Part shown: positions 34,961 through 45,400 of the stretch, one piece after another
Layout: each line of letters opens with the position of its first letter
How positions within the stretch are numbered: position 1 is the stretch's first letter
Notes under the pieces: model-generated
The model's database searches: none
Seen by the model: only the letters and a program-made list of their open reading frames with translations
What the model was told of the DNA's origin: nothing
Position numbers and translations under genes: made by a program
Assembly (NCBI GenBank): GCA_964484205.1
Contig: CAZAEZ010000030.1
Coordinates: forward strand, 1 to 64,000
DNA from: M3007 sp964484205
Lineage (GTDB): Bacteria; Bacteroidota; Bacteroidia; Chitinophagales; Saprospiraceae
DNA: 64,000 nucleotides
Direction of reading: 5' to 3'

Positions 34961-35008
34961 GCAAAAGTAAGTTTTACAAACGGTAAAAAGCAGAAACAGC
35001 CTTGAACC

Positions 35009-37150
35009 TTAATTCAACTCGAAAGCAGCATCTTCAATGCCTTCATTGACTTTCAGGGTGGTAACGGTACCTTTCATCGGAACCGGGAATACACCGGAAA
35101 TCGTAATGCTGTGCGGAAACAGCACGCCCTTTACTGCTTTGTAGTCGCCAAAATCATTGATCACGGTGGCCGGAGCCCCGTCGGGGCCTTCGGAGCTGCT
35201 GATTTCACGAATCTTCAGGCTCGAGGCCATATCATAATACTCCGTGGTCTTTTTGCCATCCGGGCGCTCCACCTCAACGACATAGGCTTTTTTGCCTTCC
35301 ACTACTTCAACCCCCTTGAGGGTCAGTTTGGCACCTGAGGCGATGTATGCGGCTTCTTTGCAAAACAAGGCCTGTTCTTGCATATCGGTCAGTTCTTCAC
35401 CTTCCATTTCACGTTGGCCGCCCATACCGGACTCGACGGCTTTTTCGCCGTTGTACACCCGGTTGGACACCACATTGCCCTGCATCGAAATAGTTTGCGC
35501 CACCTTTGTGCCGCCTTTTTGGCGCATGCTCATCCCGAGGTTACCCATTGGCGTGACAAGCGACATTTCAAACTGCACGTCTTTCAGCGCCGCCAGATTT
35601 TTTGTGCCGCCGATGGCATTCACATAGTCGGCAATAACAGTTTCGGCAGTGACACCGGCAGGGATAGCCACATTGGCATCCTGGATCGGATTGCCATACG
35701 TGTCGTAAAAGTTCACCTTGCCGTTTGCTGCAAATTGTTTGATCCGGTCGGCTACATCGTCTTTGTTCCCTACGACCAAAATGTGCGCATTTTCCGGAAG
35801 AATGTATTTTTTGGCCATAGCCGTTACGAGATCCGCATTGACATTCTGGAGGGTTGCAAGGTAGTTCTCGTAGTAGTCGGGCGCCAATTTGTACCGCACT
35901 GTGCTGAGTGCAAAGTTTGCAATCGTACCCGGCTGTTCCAGGCTCCTGGAAAACTGGCCGGTCATCACATTTTTGACAAGTTGCAAGTCTTCGGCAGTGA
36001 CTTTTTCGGCGCGAAGTGTTTTGAATTCCTTCATAAATTCAATGATTGCACTGTCGGTGACCGCGTTGCGCACACTGGCGGCGGCATTGAAGCTGCCAAT
36101 GAGTTTGCCGGTCGATAGCGAAGAATAGGCGCCGTAGGTATAGCCTTTGCCTTCGCGCAGGTTCAGGTTGAGCCGGCTATTGATAAAACCGCCACCGAGA
36201 ATGGTATTCATCAAACTGCTCGGAATAGCATCCGGACTTTGCGGCTGTAGTTCAACCGGATAGGTGATATTGATGACCGATTGCACGGCGCCTGGTTTGT
36301 GCACGAAATCTACCTGTGTTTGTTCCGGCGCCTTCGGAGTGGCGTATTTGTGTGTTGGCACATCCCCGGAAACCCATTTGCCAAAATACTGCTCCGCTTT
36401 CGCCATAGCGTCTGCTTTTGAAATATCTCCGACAATAACCAGGTAGGAAATATTCGGCTTCAGATAGGTCTGGTAATGATTTTTGATTTGCTCCAGGTTG
36501 ATGTTGCCCAAGGTGGTTTCGGTCATGACCTCCCCGAACGGATGGTCTTTGCCATAGCGCAATACCGAAGCGACGTTGCCGGCGATGGCGTTCGCATCGT
36601 CTTTGTTGGATGCAAGCCCACTTTCGGCCCTTGTTTTTGCTTTGTCAAGTTCTTCCTGAGGAAACGTCGGGTTGAGCAGGACATCCGACATGAGTTCGAG
36701 CAATTTGTCGGTGTGTTTGCTCAGGCAGGCTCCGGAAACACCGTTGGAATTGGAAGACAGGGATGCCCCGATAAAATCGATTTCCTCATCCAGTTGCGCT
36801 TTGGTGCGCGTTTTTGTGCCTTTGCTGAGCAATTCGCCCATCATGTTGACATAGCCGGCAGCATCTTTTTCAAGTACCGGGTCGTAATCGGCAAAAATGC
36901 GGAAGGAAACGCGGGGGAGTTTATGGTTTTCAACCAAAATAACGGTCAGGCCATTTTTGAGTTTGTTGGTTTCGGCTTTGCCTATTTGAATTTTAGGCGC
37001 CGAACCGGCTTGGGGAGCGGCTGCCCGCACATCGCCACTTGGAACCGGAATAACAGGGGCGCCGCTTTTGGTTGTTTGAGCAAATGAGGTAGTGGAAAAT
37101 TGCGTCAGAAGCACCGCGCCGATGACCAATATGCTGAATAATTTTTTCAT
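35009..37150 (-). CDS. M16 family protein lacking the zinc-binding motif, with C-terminal LolA-like domain
   Basis: 713 residues. Signal peptide about 1-25 (FSTTSFAQ). Two M16 half-domains (about 50-480) follow the mitochondrial-processing-peptidase fold. At the position where active members have HxxEH, this protein reads GYVNMMGELLSKGT, so the zinc ligands are missing. The R/Y-pair of the partner subunit is retained in part (GKGYTYGAYSS). An extra ~200-residue C-terminal part (about 500-713) resembles the outer-membrane-lipoprotein-sorting (LolA-like) fold: LKDVQFEMSLVTPMGNLGMSMRQ ... DFGDYKAVKGVLFPHSI. It probably dimerises with the active protein encoded 53 bases upstream. Confidence 0.9.
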   Translation of the reverse strand: MKKLFSILVIGAVLLTQFSTTSFAQTTKSGAPVIPVPSGDVRAAAPQAGSAPKIQIGKAETNKLKNGLTVILVENHKLPRVSFRIFADYDPVLEKDAAGYVNMMGELLSKGTKTRTKAQLDEEIDFIGASLSSNSNGVSGACLSKHTDKLLELMSDVLLNPTFPQEELDKAKTRAESGLASNKDDANAIAGNVASVLRYGKDHPFGEVMTETTLGNINLEQIKNHYQTYLKPNISYLVIVGDISKADAMAKAEQYFGKWVSGDVPTHKYATPKAPEQTQVDFVHKPGAVQSVINITYPVELQPQSPDAIPSSLMNTILGGGFINSRLNLNLREGKGYTYGAYSSLSTGKLIGSFNAAASVRNAVTDSAIIEFMKEFKTLRAEKVTAEDLQLVKNVMTGQFSRSLEQPGTIANFALSTVRYKLAPDYYENYLATLQNVNADLVTAMAKKYILPENAHILVVGNKDDVADRIKQFAANGKVNFYDTYGNPIQDANVAIPAGVTAETVIADYVNAIGGTKNLAALKDVQFEMSLVTPMGNLGMSMRQKGGTKVAQTISMQGNVVSNRVYNGEKAVESGMGGQREMEGEELTDMQEQALFCKEAAYIASGAKLTLKGVEVVEGKKAYVVEVERPDGKKTTEYYDMASSLKIREISSSEGPDGAPATVINDFGDYKAVKGVLFPHSITISGVFPVPMKGTVTTLKVNEGIEDAAFELN

Positions 37151-37203
37151 ATTTTTTATTGAATTTTTAAGCGGTTAATGCACTACGGTTTTGATGCAAA
37201 AAA

Positions 37204-38523
37204 TCAGGGTTGGCTTCCTTTGGGCAGCCAAAACAACACCACACGGGATTTGTCGGAAAAGTATTTATTCGCCACGCGTTTGATGTCTTCCCGGGTCACT
37301 TTGCGATACCGCTCCAGTTCGGTGTTGATCAGGTTGGCATCGCCGTAGTACATTTCATAATTGGCCAGACTTTCGGCGATACCGGCAACGGTGTTATTTG
37401 CCGTAACAAAATCGGCCTCCACCTGATTTTGTATCTTTTGGTATTCCTGCTCGGAAATCAGGTTTTGTTGCACGTCGGCAATTACTTCATCCATGGCTTT
37501 TTCCAATTCACTCGGATTCACGCCCATGTTGGCAATACCGAACATAATGCTGGGACCCGGGTCTTCCAGATCGAACGTAAAGGAGCCCGCTGCCAGCGCT
37601 TTTTGTTGCTCGTCGACGATACTTTTTTGCATACGGCTGCTTTCGCCCTGGCTGAGCAACATCGACAGCATTTTCACGGCATAGAAATCGGAAGTGCCCT
37701 GCGCCGGAACTTTGTACGTAAATACCACGGCAGGCAATTGCACATTGTCATACACCGTGTCGCGTACCTCGGCGGTGCGGTCGGGCTCTACGATTTTCGG
37801 GCGGAAAATCTCGCCTTTGCCGCGCGGAATATCCTTGAAGTATACATCCACGAGTTTTTTTGTCTGTTCGATGTCAATGTCGCCGGCAATAGAAAGAATG
37901 GCGTTGTCCGGCCGGTAAAAATCCTTGTAAAACTGTACATAATCCTGCTCAACCGCTGCATCAAGGTGCTCCATGGAACCAATCACTGAATGCTGGTAGG
38001 GGTGTTTGGTGTACAGGCGTTTCATGGCTTCTTCGAGGAGGCGGCCGTAAGGCTGATTGTCTACGCGGAGGCGGCGCTCTTCTTTGACCACCTCGCGCTG
38101 CGTTTCGATGCCCACCTCTTCAACTTTGGCATGCAACATGCGCTCGCTTTCGAGCCAGAGTCCGAGTCCGAGCTGATTGCTCGGGAGCAATTCGTAGTAA
38201 AATGTGCGGTCGTACCAGGTGTTGGCGTTATTCGAGCCGCCGGCCTCACTGATGTAATCGTCGAACTCTCCCCGGCCGATATTTGCCGAACCTTCGAAAA
38301 GCAGGTGTTCGAAAAAGTGGGCAAAACCCGTACGGTCGGGTTTTTCGTTTTTAGAACCAACATGATACATCACGGAAACCACCACGTTGGGCGTGGTGTG
38401 GTCTTCATGCAGGAGTACCTTCAAACCGTTGGAGAGCTCATACTCCACGAATTTGATATTTTGCCCGTATGCAGTTGTCAGGCTAAAAATAAGTGCCAGA
38501 ATAAACGGAATAATTCCTTTCAT
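37204..38523 (-). CDS. M16 family zinc metallopeptidase (active member)
   Basis: 439 residues from ATG at 38523. Signal peptide about 1-20 (LTTAYGQN). The inverted zinc motif HFFEH is intact in RTGFAHFFEHLLFEGSANIG, with the distal glutamate region around VVKEERRLRVDNQPYG. The second half-domain carries the usual non-catalytic fold. It is expected to degrade or process peptides in the periplasm and is followed by the zinc-less partner, mirroring beta/alpha subunits of mitochondrial processing peptidase (inference from family). Confidence 0.94.
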   Translation of the reverse strand: MKGIIPFILALIFSLTTAYGQNIKFVEYELSNGLKVLLHEDHTTPNVVVSVMYHVGSKNEKPDRTGFAHFFEHLLFEGSANIGRGEFDDYISEAGGSNNANTWYDRTFYYELLPSNQLGLGLWLESERMLHAKVEEVGIETQREVVKEERRLRVDNQPYGRLLEEAMKRLYTKHPYQHSVIGSMEHLDAAVEQDYVQFYKDFYRPDNAILSIAGDIDIEQTKKLVDVYFKDIPRGKGEIFRPKIVEPDRTAEVRDTVYDNVQLPAVVFTYKVPAQGTSDFYAVKMLSMLLSQGESSRMQKSIVDEQQKALAAGSFTFDLEDPGPSIMFGIANMGVNPSELEKAMDEVIADVQQNLISEQEYQKIQNQVEADFVTANNTVAGIAESLANYEMYYGDANLINTELERYRKVTREDIKRVANKYFSDKSRVVLFWLPKGSQP

Positions 38524-38683
38524 AATCAAAATTTAAGGTGAATAGCTGAGGATAAATGCGGCGCGAAATTGCGAAGATTTGATGGTATTAACGTTTGGAT
38601 TCGATAAACGTTTGGGATGAATCGGCAAATGTTGTGGAAGAAAGCCGCTTTGTATGGCTTGAGGTCGTGTTTTATAATGAGAA

Positions 38684-38715
38684 AGCGTCTCCTGTTTTTT
38701 TGGACAGGAGACGCT
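38684..38715 (-). terminator. Hairpin downstream of ykuK
   Basis: A 12-bp perfect stem (agcgtctcctgt / acaggagacgct) with a T-rich loop lies in the ~245-base gap between the M16 start and the YkuK stop. The minus-strand tail is only weakly T-rich, so termination is likely but not certain. Nothing else is seen in this gap. Confidence 0.55.
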
Positions 38716-38768
38716 CTGGGGGATGACGGGGTGTTTGTGTGTTCTTTTTTCCGGACCGGAGGTCCGGG

Positions 38769-39239
38769 TTACACAAACTTATCGGCACAGGAAGACGAGG
38801 CAAAAGCATCCGGTTTGGCTTTGAACACAAAGCCCATGCTCAGGATGTAGCCCATGGCTTCTTTCAGGGCAGTATTGCTTTCAAAACTCGGATCGGTATT
38901 GATATCGGCGTGTACCTCCAGTTCAATGTCGTACAAATCCAGTAATTCACAGAGGGCATAGGCCACCTCAACCGATCGCCCCACTTCGAGGATCATCCGT
39001 TCCCGCAGGGTCATTTTGCGCCCGGTTTTATGATTGGAGATAAACATGAACCCACCGCGTTTTTCCCGGAGAAACACAATCACGGTCGCGAAATGCACAT
39101 CATCGCCGATGACTTGCGAGTCGGTGCCAATACATACCTTTAGCCGGTTTCCGGCTTCGGTTTCCCGCTGGATGGTGGCCTCAACGGCGGTGAGCAGGGG
39201 TTCTTCAATTTTTTGTCCGTTTAATCGTCTCCAGTGCAT
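38769..39239 (-). CDS. YkuK family protein (DUF458, RNase H-like)
   Basis: 156 residues. The start MHWRRLNGQKI and the segment LKVCIGTDSQVIGDDVHFATVIVF show the first strands of the RNase H-like fold with an aspartate in GTDSQ. Further acidic positions occur in LEVHADINTDPSFESNTALKEAMGYI. The family is annotated as ribonuclease H-like, but its activity is not established. Cytosolic; stands alone. Confidence 0.9.
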   Translation of the reverse strand: MHWRRLNGQKIEEPLLTAVEATIQRETEAGNRLKVCIGTDSQVIGDDVHFATVIVFLREKRGGFMFISNHKTGRKMTLRERMILEVGRSVEVAYALCELLDLYDIELEVHADINTDPSFESNTALKEAMGYILSMGFVFKAKPDAFASSSCADKFV

Positions 39240-39380
39240 GGCCGTTCATAGTTGAAAGGTGATGTAGCAGATTTCCGGGATGCCAAATTTGCGTATGCAA
39301 GTATAAAATACTTCCGCCGTAGTCGGAAATCCAATGCCCGTTTAAACAATACATTTGTCCAAAATAGTTCCTGAAAAAAA

Positions 39381-39857
39381 ATGCGGAAAGACTCTTTTCT
39401 CCGGCTGATCAACACCCCCTGGAAGATGCGGCTTTTCCTGTGGCGCAAGTTGCCGGCTGCCGCTTTCATGGGCATACACGTCTTGCATTGCGACGGGGAT
39501 CAAGCCGCCGTTCAATTGCCGTATGGCTGGCGGTCCCAAAATCCGTTCCGGTCCGTTTATTTTGCTGCCCAATGCGCTGCCGGCGAATTATCCACCGGGC
39601 TGCTCTGCCTGACGGCGCTCCAGGGCAAGCCTCCCGTTTCCATGCTGGTGTTGCAGGCGGAAGCAACATTTTTAAAAAAAGCGGCAAAAACGCTGCGGTT
39701 CGTTTGCCTGGATGGAGCCAAGGTTGAGTCCGTAGTACAAAATGCCCTGGAAGCTGATGCGGCCCAAACTATCCGGATGGAATCGGTAGGGTACTTGCCC
39801 GATGGTACCGAAGCGGCACGGGTGTGGATTACCTGGTCCTTTAAAAAAAAGCAATAA
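39381..39857 (+). CDS. DUF4442 protein (hot-dog fold, thioesterase-like)
   Basis: 158 residues. Resembles the DUF4442/PaaI-like hot-dog family: GIHVLHCDGDQAAVQLPYGWRSQNPFRSVYFAAQCAAGELSTG contains the N-P-F segment and the central helix. No experimentally defined substrate. Its TAA stop is immediately followed by the ATG of the hydroxylase gene, so the two are translationally coupled. Confidence 0.85.
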   Translation: MRKDSFLRLINTPWKMRLFLWRKLPAAAFMGIHVLHCDGDQAAVQLPYGWRSQNPFRSVYFAAQCAAGELSTGLLCLTALQGKPPVSMLVLQAEATFLKKAAKTLRFVCLDGAKVESVVQNALEADAAQTIRMESVGYLPDGTEAARVWITWSFKKKQ

Positions 39858-40448
39858 ATGGAAGATAAATTTGAAGCACTGATCGAAGGCCTGCTCGATC
39901 ATCAATTCGGGAATGCAGATTCTTTCATCGGTCCTGAACTTACCGCTGCTTTACGCCACCAACTGGAAACCGTGTACGAAGCAGGCGCCATGAAACCCGC
40001 AGGTATCGGCCGGCACTTTACCTATGAAAAAAACCTCAAAATTCGCGGCGATATGATTTATTGGCTCGAAAAGAAAAACAGTGCTGCCGAAAAAGCATTT
40101 CTGGAGCATATCGAGGCATTTGTCGAGCACCTGAACCGCACCTGCTACACCGGCATTAATGCCTTCGAATTTCACTTTGCGCGTTATGAAACCGGTAGTT
40201 TTTACAAGCGGCATCTGGATCGGTTCAAAAGCGACCAGGGGCGGAAGTTTTCACTGGTGACCTATTTGAATGAAAACTGGGAAGCAGCCGATTCGGGCCA
40301 GTTGTTGTTGTTTACCGGGGAAACGCCCGTGGAAATCTATCCCACGGGCGGCAGCGCCGTTTTTTTTAAAGCAGACGAAGTGGAGCATGAAGTCAAACCG
40401 GCTAACCGGCCCAGAATGAGTATTGCGGGCTGGCTTAAGCGGGTTTAA
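39858..40448 (+). CDS. 2-oxoglutarate/Fe(II)-dependent oxygenase (prolyl-hydroxylase-like)
   Basis: 196 residues. The double-stranded beta-helix iron ligands are visible: HxD in YKRHLDRF and the distal histidine in DEVEHEVKPA, with the 2-oxoglutarate-binding arginine in RPRMSIAGW. This matches the SM-20/P4H-type bacterial group. It probably hydroxylates a protein or small molecule; target unknown. It abuts the DUF4442 gene with no gap. Confidence 0.92.
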   Translation: MEDKFEALIEGLLDHQFGNADSFIGPELTAALRHQLETVYEAGAMKPAGIGRHFTYEKNLKIRGDMIYWLEKKNSAAEKAFLEHIEAFVEHLNRTCYTGINAFEFHFARYETGSFYKRHLDRFKSDQGRKFSLVTYLNENWEAADSGQLLLFTGETPVEIYPTGGSAVFFKADEVEHEVKPANRPRMSIAGWLKRV

Positions 40449-40454
40449 AAATGC

Positions 40455-42242
40455 TTATTGAATAACCAGCTCAAACGGCAGGCGGGCCTGAATGCCCTGG
40501 TTTTTGCGCATATCCTGCAGGGTTTTGTACACCGGGTACATTTCACCTAATTCCGAGCGAATCATCCAGGCGCGAATCACCTCATCGGAATCCCGGTCTT
40601 TATCAAACTTTTCCAGCAGTTGTTCCAAGCCGGTTTTGGTCCGGGGAAATTCGGTGGTGCGGTATTTTTCCAGGCCTGCCAGCTTGGCAGCGGCTTGCAT
40701 GGCACGATCAAGACCACCCATGTCATCCACAAGCCCGATAGCTTTTGCTTTTTCGCCGGCCCATACACGGCCCTGCGCAATTTCATGTACCGCCTCGGGC
40801 GTCATTTTGCGGCCTTTCGCCACTTTTTCCAGAAAATCCTGATAAATCCACTCCACACGTTCCTGGATCAGCTGGCTTTCTTCGGGAGAAAAGTCATAAA
40901 ACGGCGTGCCAAAAGCCGAGTATCTGCCGGTGCGGACGGTGTCCATCGTGATGCCCAGATTTTCTTTCATTGTTTTTTGCAAAATCGGGATCACGCCAAA
41001 AACACCGATCGATCCTGTGATGGTAGTCGGCTCGGCGAAAATGCTATCGGCCTGGCAGCCGATGTAATAGCCCCCGGAAGCCGCGACGTCTCCCATGCTC
41101 ACGACGACCGGTTTGCCGGCCTGCCGGCACAATTGAACTTCGCGTAAAATATTTTCGCTGGCCAACACACTGCCGCCCGGGGAATTGATCCGCAAAACGA
41201 TGGCTTTGACATTATCATCCTTGCGAATCTGGCGGAGCATTTTCACGTATTTGACATCGCAAATATCTCCGGGGTCAGCCTGGTCGCCGTCCACAATGGT
41301 GCCTTCGGCAAACAAAACGGCAATTTTATCCTTGGAGGAAAGGTCGAATTTTTTCACCCGGGAGGCGTAATAATTTTCAACGCTCACACGGTTTAGTTTT
41401 TCTTTTTCGTCGAGCCCAATTTTGGAACGGATGAGGTCAAAAGCCTCGTCTTCGTATGCGATTCGGTCGACCAGTTTGTTTTCGACCGCTCCTTTTGCGC
41501 TTTTGCCGTCAAAATTATCCGCCACTGCCCGCAAGGCTTCCGGGGAGATATTTCGGCTCTTGCTGATATCCGCGATCATTTCGTCGTACAGGGCCGAAAT
41601 GTATTCGCGGATTTGCAGGCGGTTTTCCGGGCTCATTTTATCCAACCGGTACGGTTCCGTGGCGCCTTTAAATTTGCCGGCATAAAAAATCCGCATTTGG
41701 ATATCCAGTTTATCCAGCATGCCTTTGTAAAACATGATCATGCCGGAAAGGCCGCGAAAATCGACGGCACCAATCGGATTGATTAGCACCTCATCGGCTA
41801 CGGAAGCGATGTAGTATGCGTTTTGGGTATAAAAATTGGCGTAGGCGACAATGAACTTGCCCGAAGTTTTAAAATCGAGCAGTGCATCCCGCAATACCGA
41901 CGCGGTTGCTTTTCCTGCCGTCAGGTACATTGCATTAATGTAGATGCCTTTGATATCGGGATCTGCTTTTGCCTGTTCAATGGCCTTGACCATATCGGTC
42001 AACCCAAGCACATTTTCCCGGTCCATATCGAACGGGTCCAATGGTAAATTATTGGTTTTTTCAGGAATAGGCATCTCAAATTTGAGTTCCAGAACGGAGT
42101 TGGCCTTTACCGAAACTTTCTCCTTTTCCATGGCTTTTTCGGCGAAGCCGGTGATTGTCCAAATGCCGAAAAAGAACAATAAAACAAGGGCTAAAAAAGT
42201 GCCCAGACAGGAAGCGAAGATAAATTTGAGGAACTGACTCAT
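40455..42242 (-). CDS. sppA: Signal peptide peptidase SppA, 67-kDa type
   Basis: 595 residues, the long tandem-domain form. One N-terminal transmembrane helix (about 5-32). The catalytic lysine lies in the N-terminal half (KFKGATEPYRLDKMSPENR) and the nucleophilic serine in the C-terminal half (VVSMGDVAASGGYYIGCQAD). SppA degrades residual signal peptides and can attack membrane proteins. It converges with the hydroxylase gene, six bases apart. Confidence 0.95.
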   Translation of the reverse strand: MSQFLKFIFASCLGTFLALVLLFFFGIWTITGFAEKAMEKEKVSVKANSVLELKFEMPIPEKTNNLPLDPFDMDRENVLGLTDMVKAIEQAKADPDIKGIYINAMYLTAGKATASVLRDALLDFKTSGKFIVAYANFYTQNAYYIASVADEVLINPIGAVDFRGLSGMIMFYKGMLDKLDIQMRIFYAGKFKGATEPYRLDKMSPENRLQIREYISALYDEMIADISKSRNISPEALRAVADNFDGKSAKGAVENKLVDRIAYEDEAFDLIRSKIGLDEKEKLNRVSVENYYASRVKKFDLSSKDKIAVLFAEGTIVDGDQADPGDICDVKYVKMLRQIRKDDNVKAIVLRINSPGGSVLASENILREVQLCRQAGKPVVVSMGDVAASGGYYIGCQADSIFAEPTTITGSIGVFGVIPILQKTMKENLGITMDTVRTGRYSAFGTPFYDFSPEESQLIQERVEWIYQDFLEKVAKGRKMTPEAVHEIAQGRVWAGEKAKAIGLVDDMGGLDRAMQAAAKLAGLEKYRTTEFPRTKTGLEQLLEKFDKDRDSDEVIRAWMIRSELGEMYPVYKTLQDMRKNQGIQARLPFELVIQ

Positions 42243-42494
42243 AATATGTGGTATGATGCCGGCGAAATAGCCCGGCCGTTGAATAATTGCAAAATGTTAA
42301 ATCCAGACAAAGGAATGTCGCCGGGCAGCGATTGTTTTGAAAATTAGATCAATGGCAAAAATTGATTGATGGAATACGGATGGCAGCGGGTTGGTGAAAA
42401 ACCGAATTTGGCCCGCTGAAGGCTTTTATTGTGGTTCGCGGTCAAAATTTCAATTTAAAAAATGATTTTTGCGTATCAGGTAAACACACCCTCT
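42243..42494. other. Intergenic region between divergent sppA and giant adhesin
   Basis: About 250 bases, moderately AT-rich. No gene, strong hairpin or repeat seen. It presumably holds both promoters, but I cannot point to a convincing TAnnTTTG element. Confidence 0.5.
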
Positions 42495-45400
42495 ATGTTA
42501 CAAAAGCGCCTTGCATGTACATGCAACCCTCTGTTTCTAATCGCACTTTTCATTTTTCCTGTATGCGCCTTGCCGGCACAATCGTTGCAGGTAACAAATG
42601 CAAATACAGCCCCGTTCACCCCGGAAAATCTGATTTCCAATATTTTTTTAGGCGATGGCGTTGAGGTCACCAATATTACCTACAACGGGCAGGCTATTTC
42701 CGTAGGGTACTTTACCGGTGGGCAGCAATCTATTGGCCTCGAACGTGGCATTATCATGACAACCGGCCGGAGCGAAACCGGGAATCCCCTGTTAAATGAA
42801 CACGGGAGCAATGAGCCCGGCGATGCGTTTGCCAATAACATTGTAAATGGATTTTTTCCTGGTGCGGATCCCGACCTAGGCCCATTGGCCTCCGGCGCAC
42901 TTTATGATATCGGCCGGTACACCATTACGTTTGTGCCTACGTCGGATACGTTGCGCTTCCGGTATGTTTTTGCTTCCGAGGAATACCCGGAGTTTGGTTG
43001 CAGCAACTTCAATGATATTTTCGGTTTTTTCATTCAGGGGCCAAACTACCCAACGCCAACAAACATTGCGCTTATACCCGGTACCGGCCTCCCTGTTTCG
43101 ATTAACAACATTCATCCGGTCAACCCGACAAATACCAACTGTACGGCACAAAATGAACAATATTTTGTTGATAACGACGGCACAAACAAACCACCGGTTT
43201 ATGATGGGTTCACCCGCGTTTTTACAGCCGAAGCCATTGTAGTGCCCTGCGAAACCTACACGATCAAACTTGCCATCGCCGATGTGGGCGACCCCAACTA
43301 CGATTCCGGCGTTTTTCTGGAGGCAAAAAGTTTTGGCACCGGAGCATTGCGCGCCGCGTTGAACACGCCCAGCCTTGACGGTACCATCACCGAAGGATGT
43401 TCGGCGGGCTCGCTTACCTTCCGCTTGCCTGCACCGGCAACGGAGGACTATCCCATTGATTTCAACATTCTAGGAAACGCCGTCAACGGCGTTGACTATC
43501 AAACGATTCCGGCCAACCTGGTCATTCCGGCCGGGCAGCAGGAAATTGTCATTCCTATTGTCGCCTTCGAAGATGGGTTGTCTGAAACCGGCGAATTTCT
43601 GGCCATCGATGTGCGCCGCGATCCGTGCAACCGCGATACCATCCAGATTGTGTTGCGCGACAACAGCCTGAAGCCGCCGGATCAGCTCCAGGACACCAGT
43701 TACTGCGTCGGCGCCCAGGCCATTACCCTGAACGGCACGCTACCGGTTCCGCAGCCGCCTCCGCCCAGTTTCAGCAATTCGCAGGATTTCTCCATAAATC
43801 CCGTAAATACAACCATCACATCCCCCATTACTGTTTTCGGCGTAATTCCACCAATCCTCCAACCCGGCATGATCCGCTCCGTTTGCCTGAATATTTCACA
43901 CAACTGGGTGGACGACCTCGACGTATACCTGGTTTCTCCGGGCGGCCAGTTTCTCGAATTGATGACCGATTGCGGCGCCGATGGTAAAAATTTCACCAAT
44001 ACCTGTTTTACGCTGGCTGCAACCAACCCCATCGGTCAAAGCACCAAACTGGACGCCCCTTTTACCGGCAACTGGCAGCCCGAAGGCCCCTGGTCCGACC
44101 TGTGGAGCGGCGCCTACCCGGTAAACGGCGCCTGGAAACTGCAATTGAAAGACGACGGCAATGGCTTTGTCGGCACCCTGAACGACTGGACGATCACCTT
44201 TGAGCCATTGTACGAAATCAAATACCTGTGGTCGCCAACAACCGGACTTTCCTGCGCCGACTGTCCGGCGCCGCTTGCACAACCGGATGTTCCGACAACC
44301 TACCGTTTGCTTGCAGTGGACTCCTATGGCTGCGCGCTGGAGGACTCCGTTCAGGTCAATGTTCTTGAACCACTGGAAGCCCCCGTGGTTTCCTGCGCAG
44401 GGTTTACCAATAATTCCATAACGTTTTCCTGGCCTGATATCGCCGGCGCTACCGGTTATCAGGTCAATGTAAACGGAACAGGATGGATCGCCCCGACAGG
44501 CCTCAACACCCACCTGGTCGGAGGTCTGGGCCCCGGCACACTGGTCACGCTTGAGGTGCAGGCCACCAACAATCCGGATTTAAATTGTCCGGGCGCTATC
44601 GACACCGCATTTTGCGTCAACTGCGACCAACCGAACGTCGTACCCCAGGTAACCGGAGAAACCTGCGCCGGGTTGGCAAATGGCAGTGTCGTACTCAGTA
44701 CCGATAATGTAAACCCGCCCTACACATTTGATCTGGGCAGCCAGCAAAACAGCACCGGGGTGTTTAACAATCTTGCTCCCGGAAATTATGCGGCAACAGT
44801 TACCGACAATTCCGGTTGTTTTACCGTTCTGCCGTTTTCGGTCAACGGCGCGCCAAATCTTGAGGTCCAACTTGAATCCACCAATATCACCTGTTTTGGA
44901 GGCGACAACGGCACCGCTACGGCGAATGCCCTTGGAGGGACGGGCATGCTCGGCTACCAATGGAACGACCCGGCTGCCCAAAATCTGGCCGGCGCCGTGA
45001 ATTTAAGTGCAGGGACCTATACAGTTACGGTTACTGATTTGAACGGTTGTTCCACAACGGCAAGTACAACCCTCAGCCAGCCGCCCGACATGCAAGTATC
45101 CGTAACCTCCTGGCTGACCAAGTGCTTCGGTGATTCGACAGGGCAGGCTGTGGCAGGTGTAGACGGAGGCATTCCCCCCTACAATTTTATCTGGAGTGAT
45201 GGGCAATTCGGAGCAGTAGCGACCAACCTCGCCGCCGGAAATTACACCGTAACCGTCACCGACGCTGCCGGCTGCGCCAAAACTTCGTTTGCGCTCATTG
45301 GGTCTCCCCCGCCTTTGTCGGCAACGATCGACAGCCTTGCAGCAACCTGTGCCAATTTGTCAAACGGCTCGGTAAGCGTAACTGCACAAGGCGGTTCAGG

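Noticed and set aside
35009..37150. Frameshift or sequencing error as the cause of the lost HxxEH motif in the second M16 gene
   Set aside because: The reading frame is intact over 713 codons with normal codon use, and zinc-less M16 partners are a known type, so loss of the motif looks genuine.
42462..42494. Earlier ATG for the giant adhesin
   Set aside because: It adds 11 residues in front of a complete signal peptide; possible, but the ATG at 42495 gives the usual basic-hydrophobic layout.
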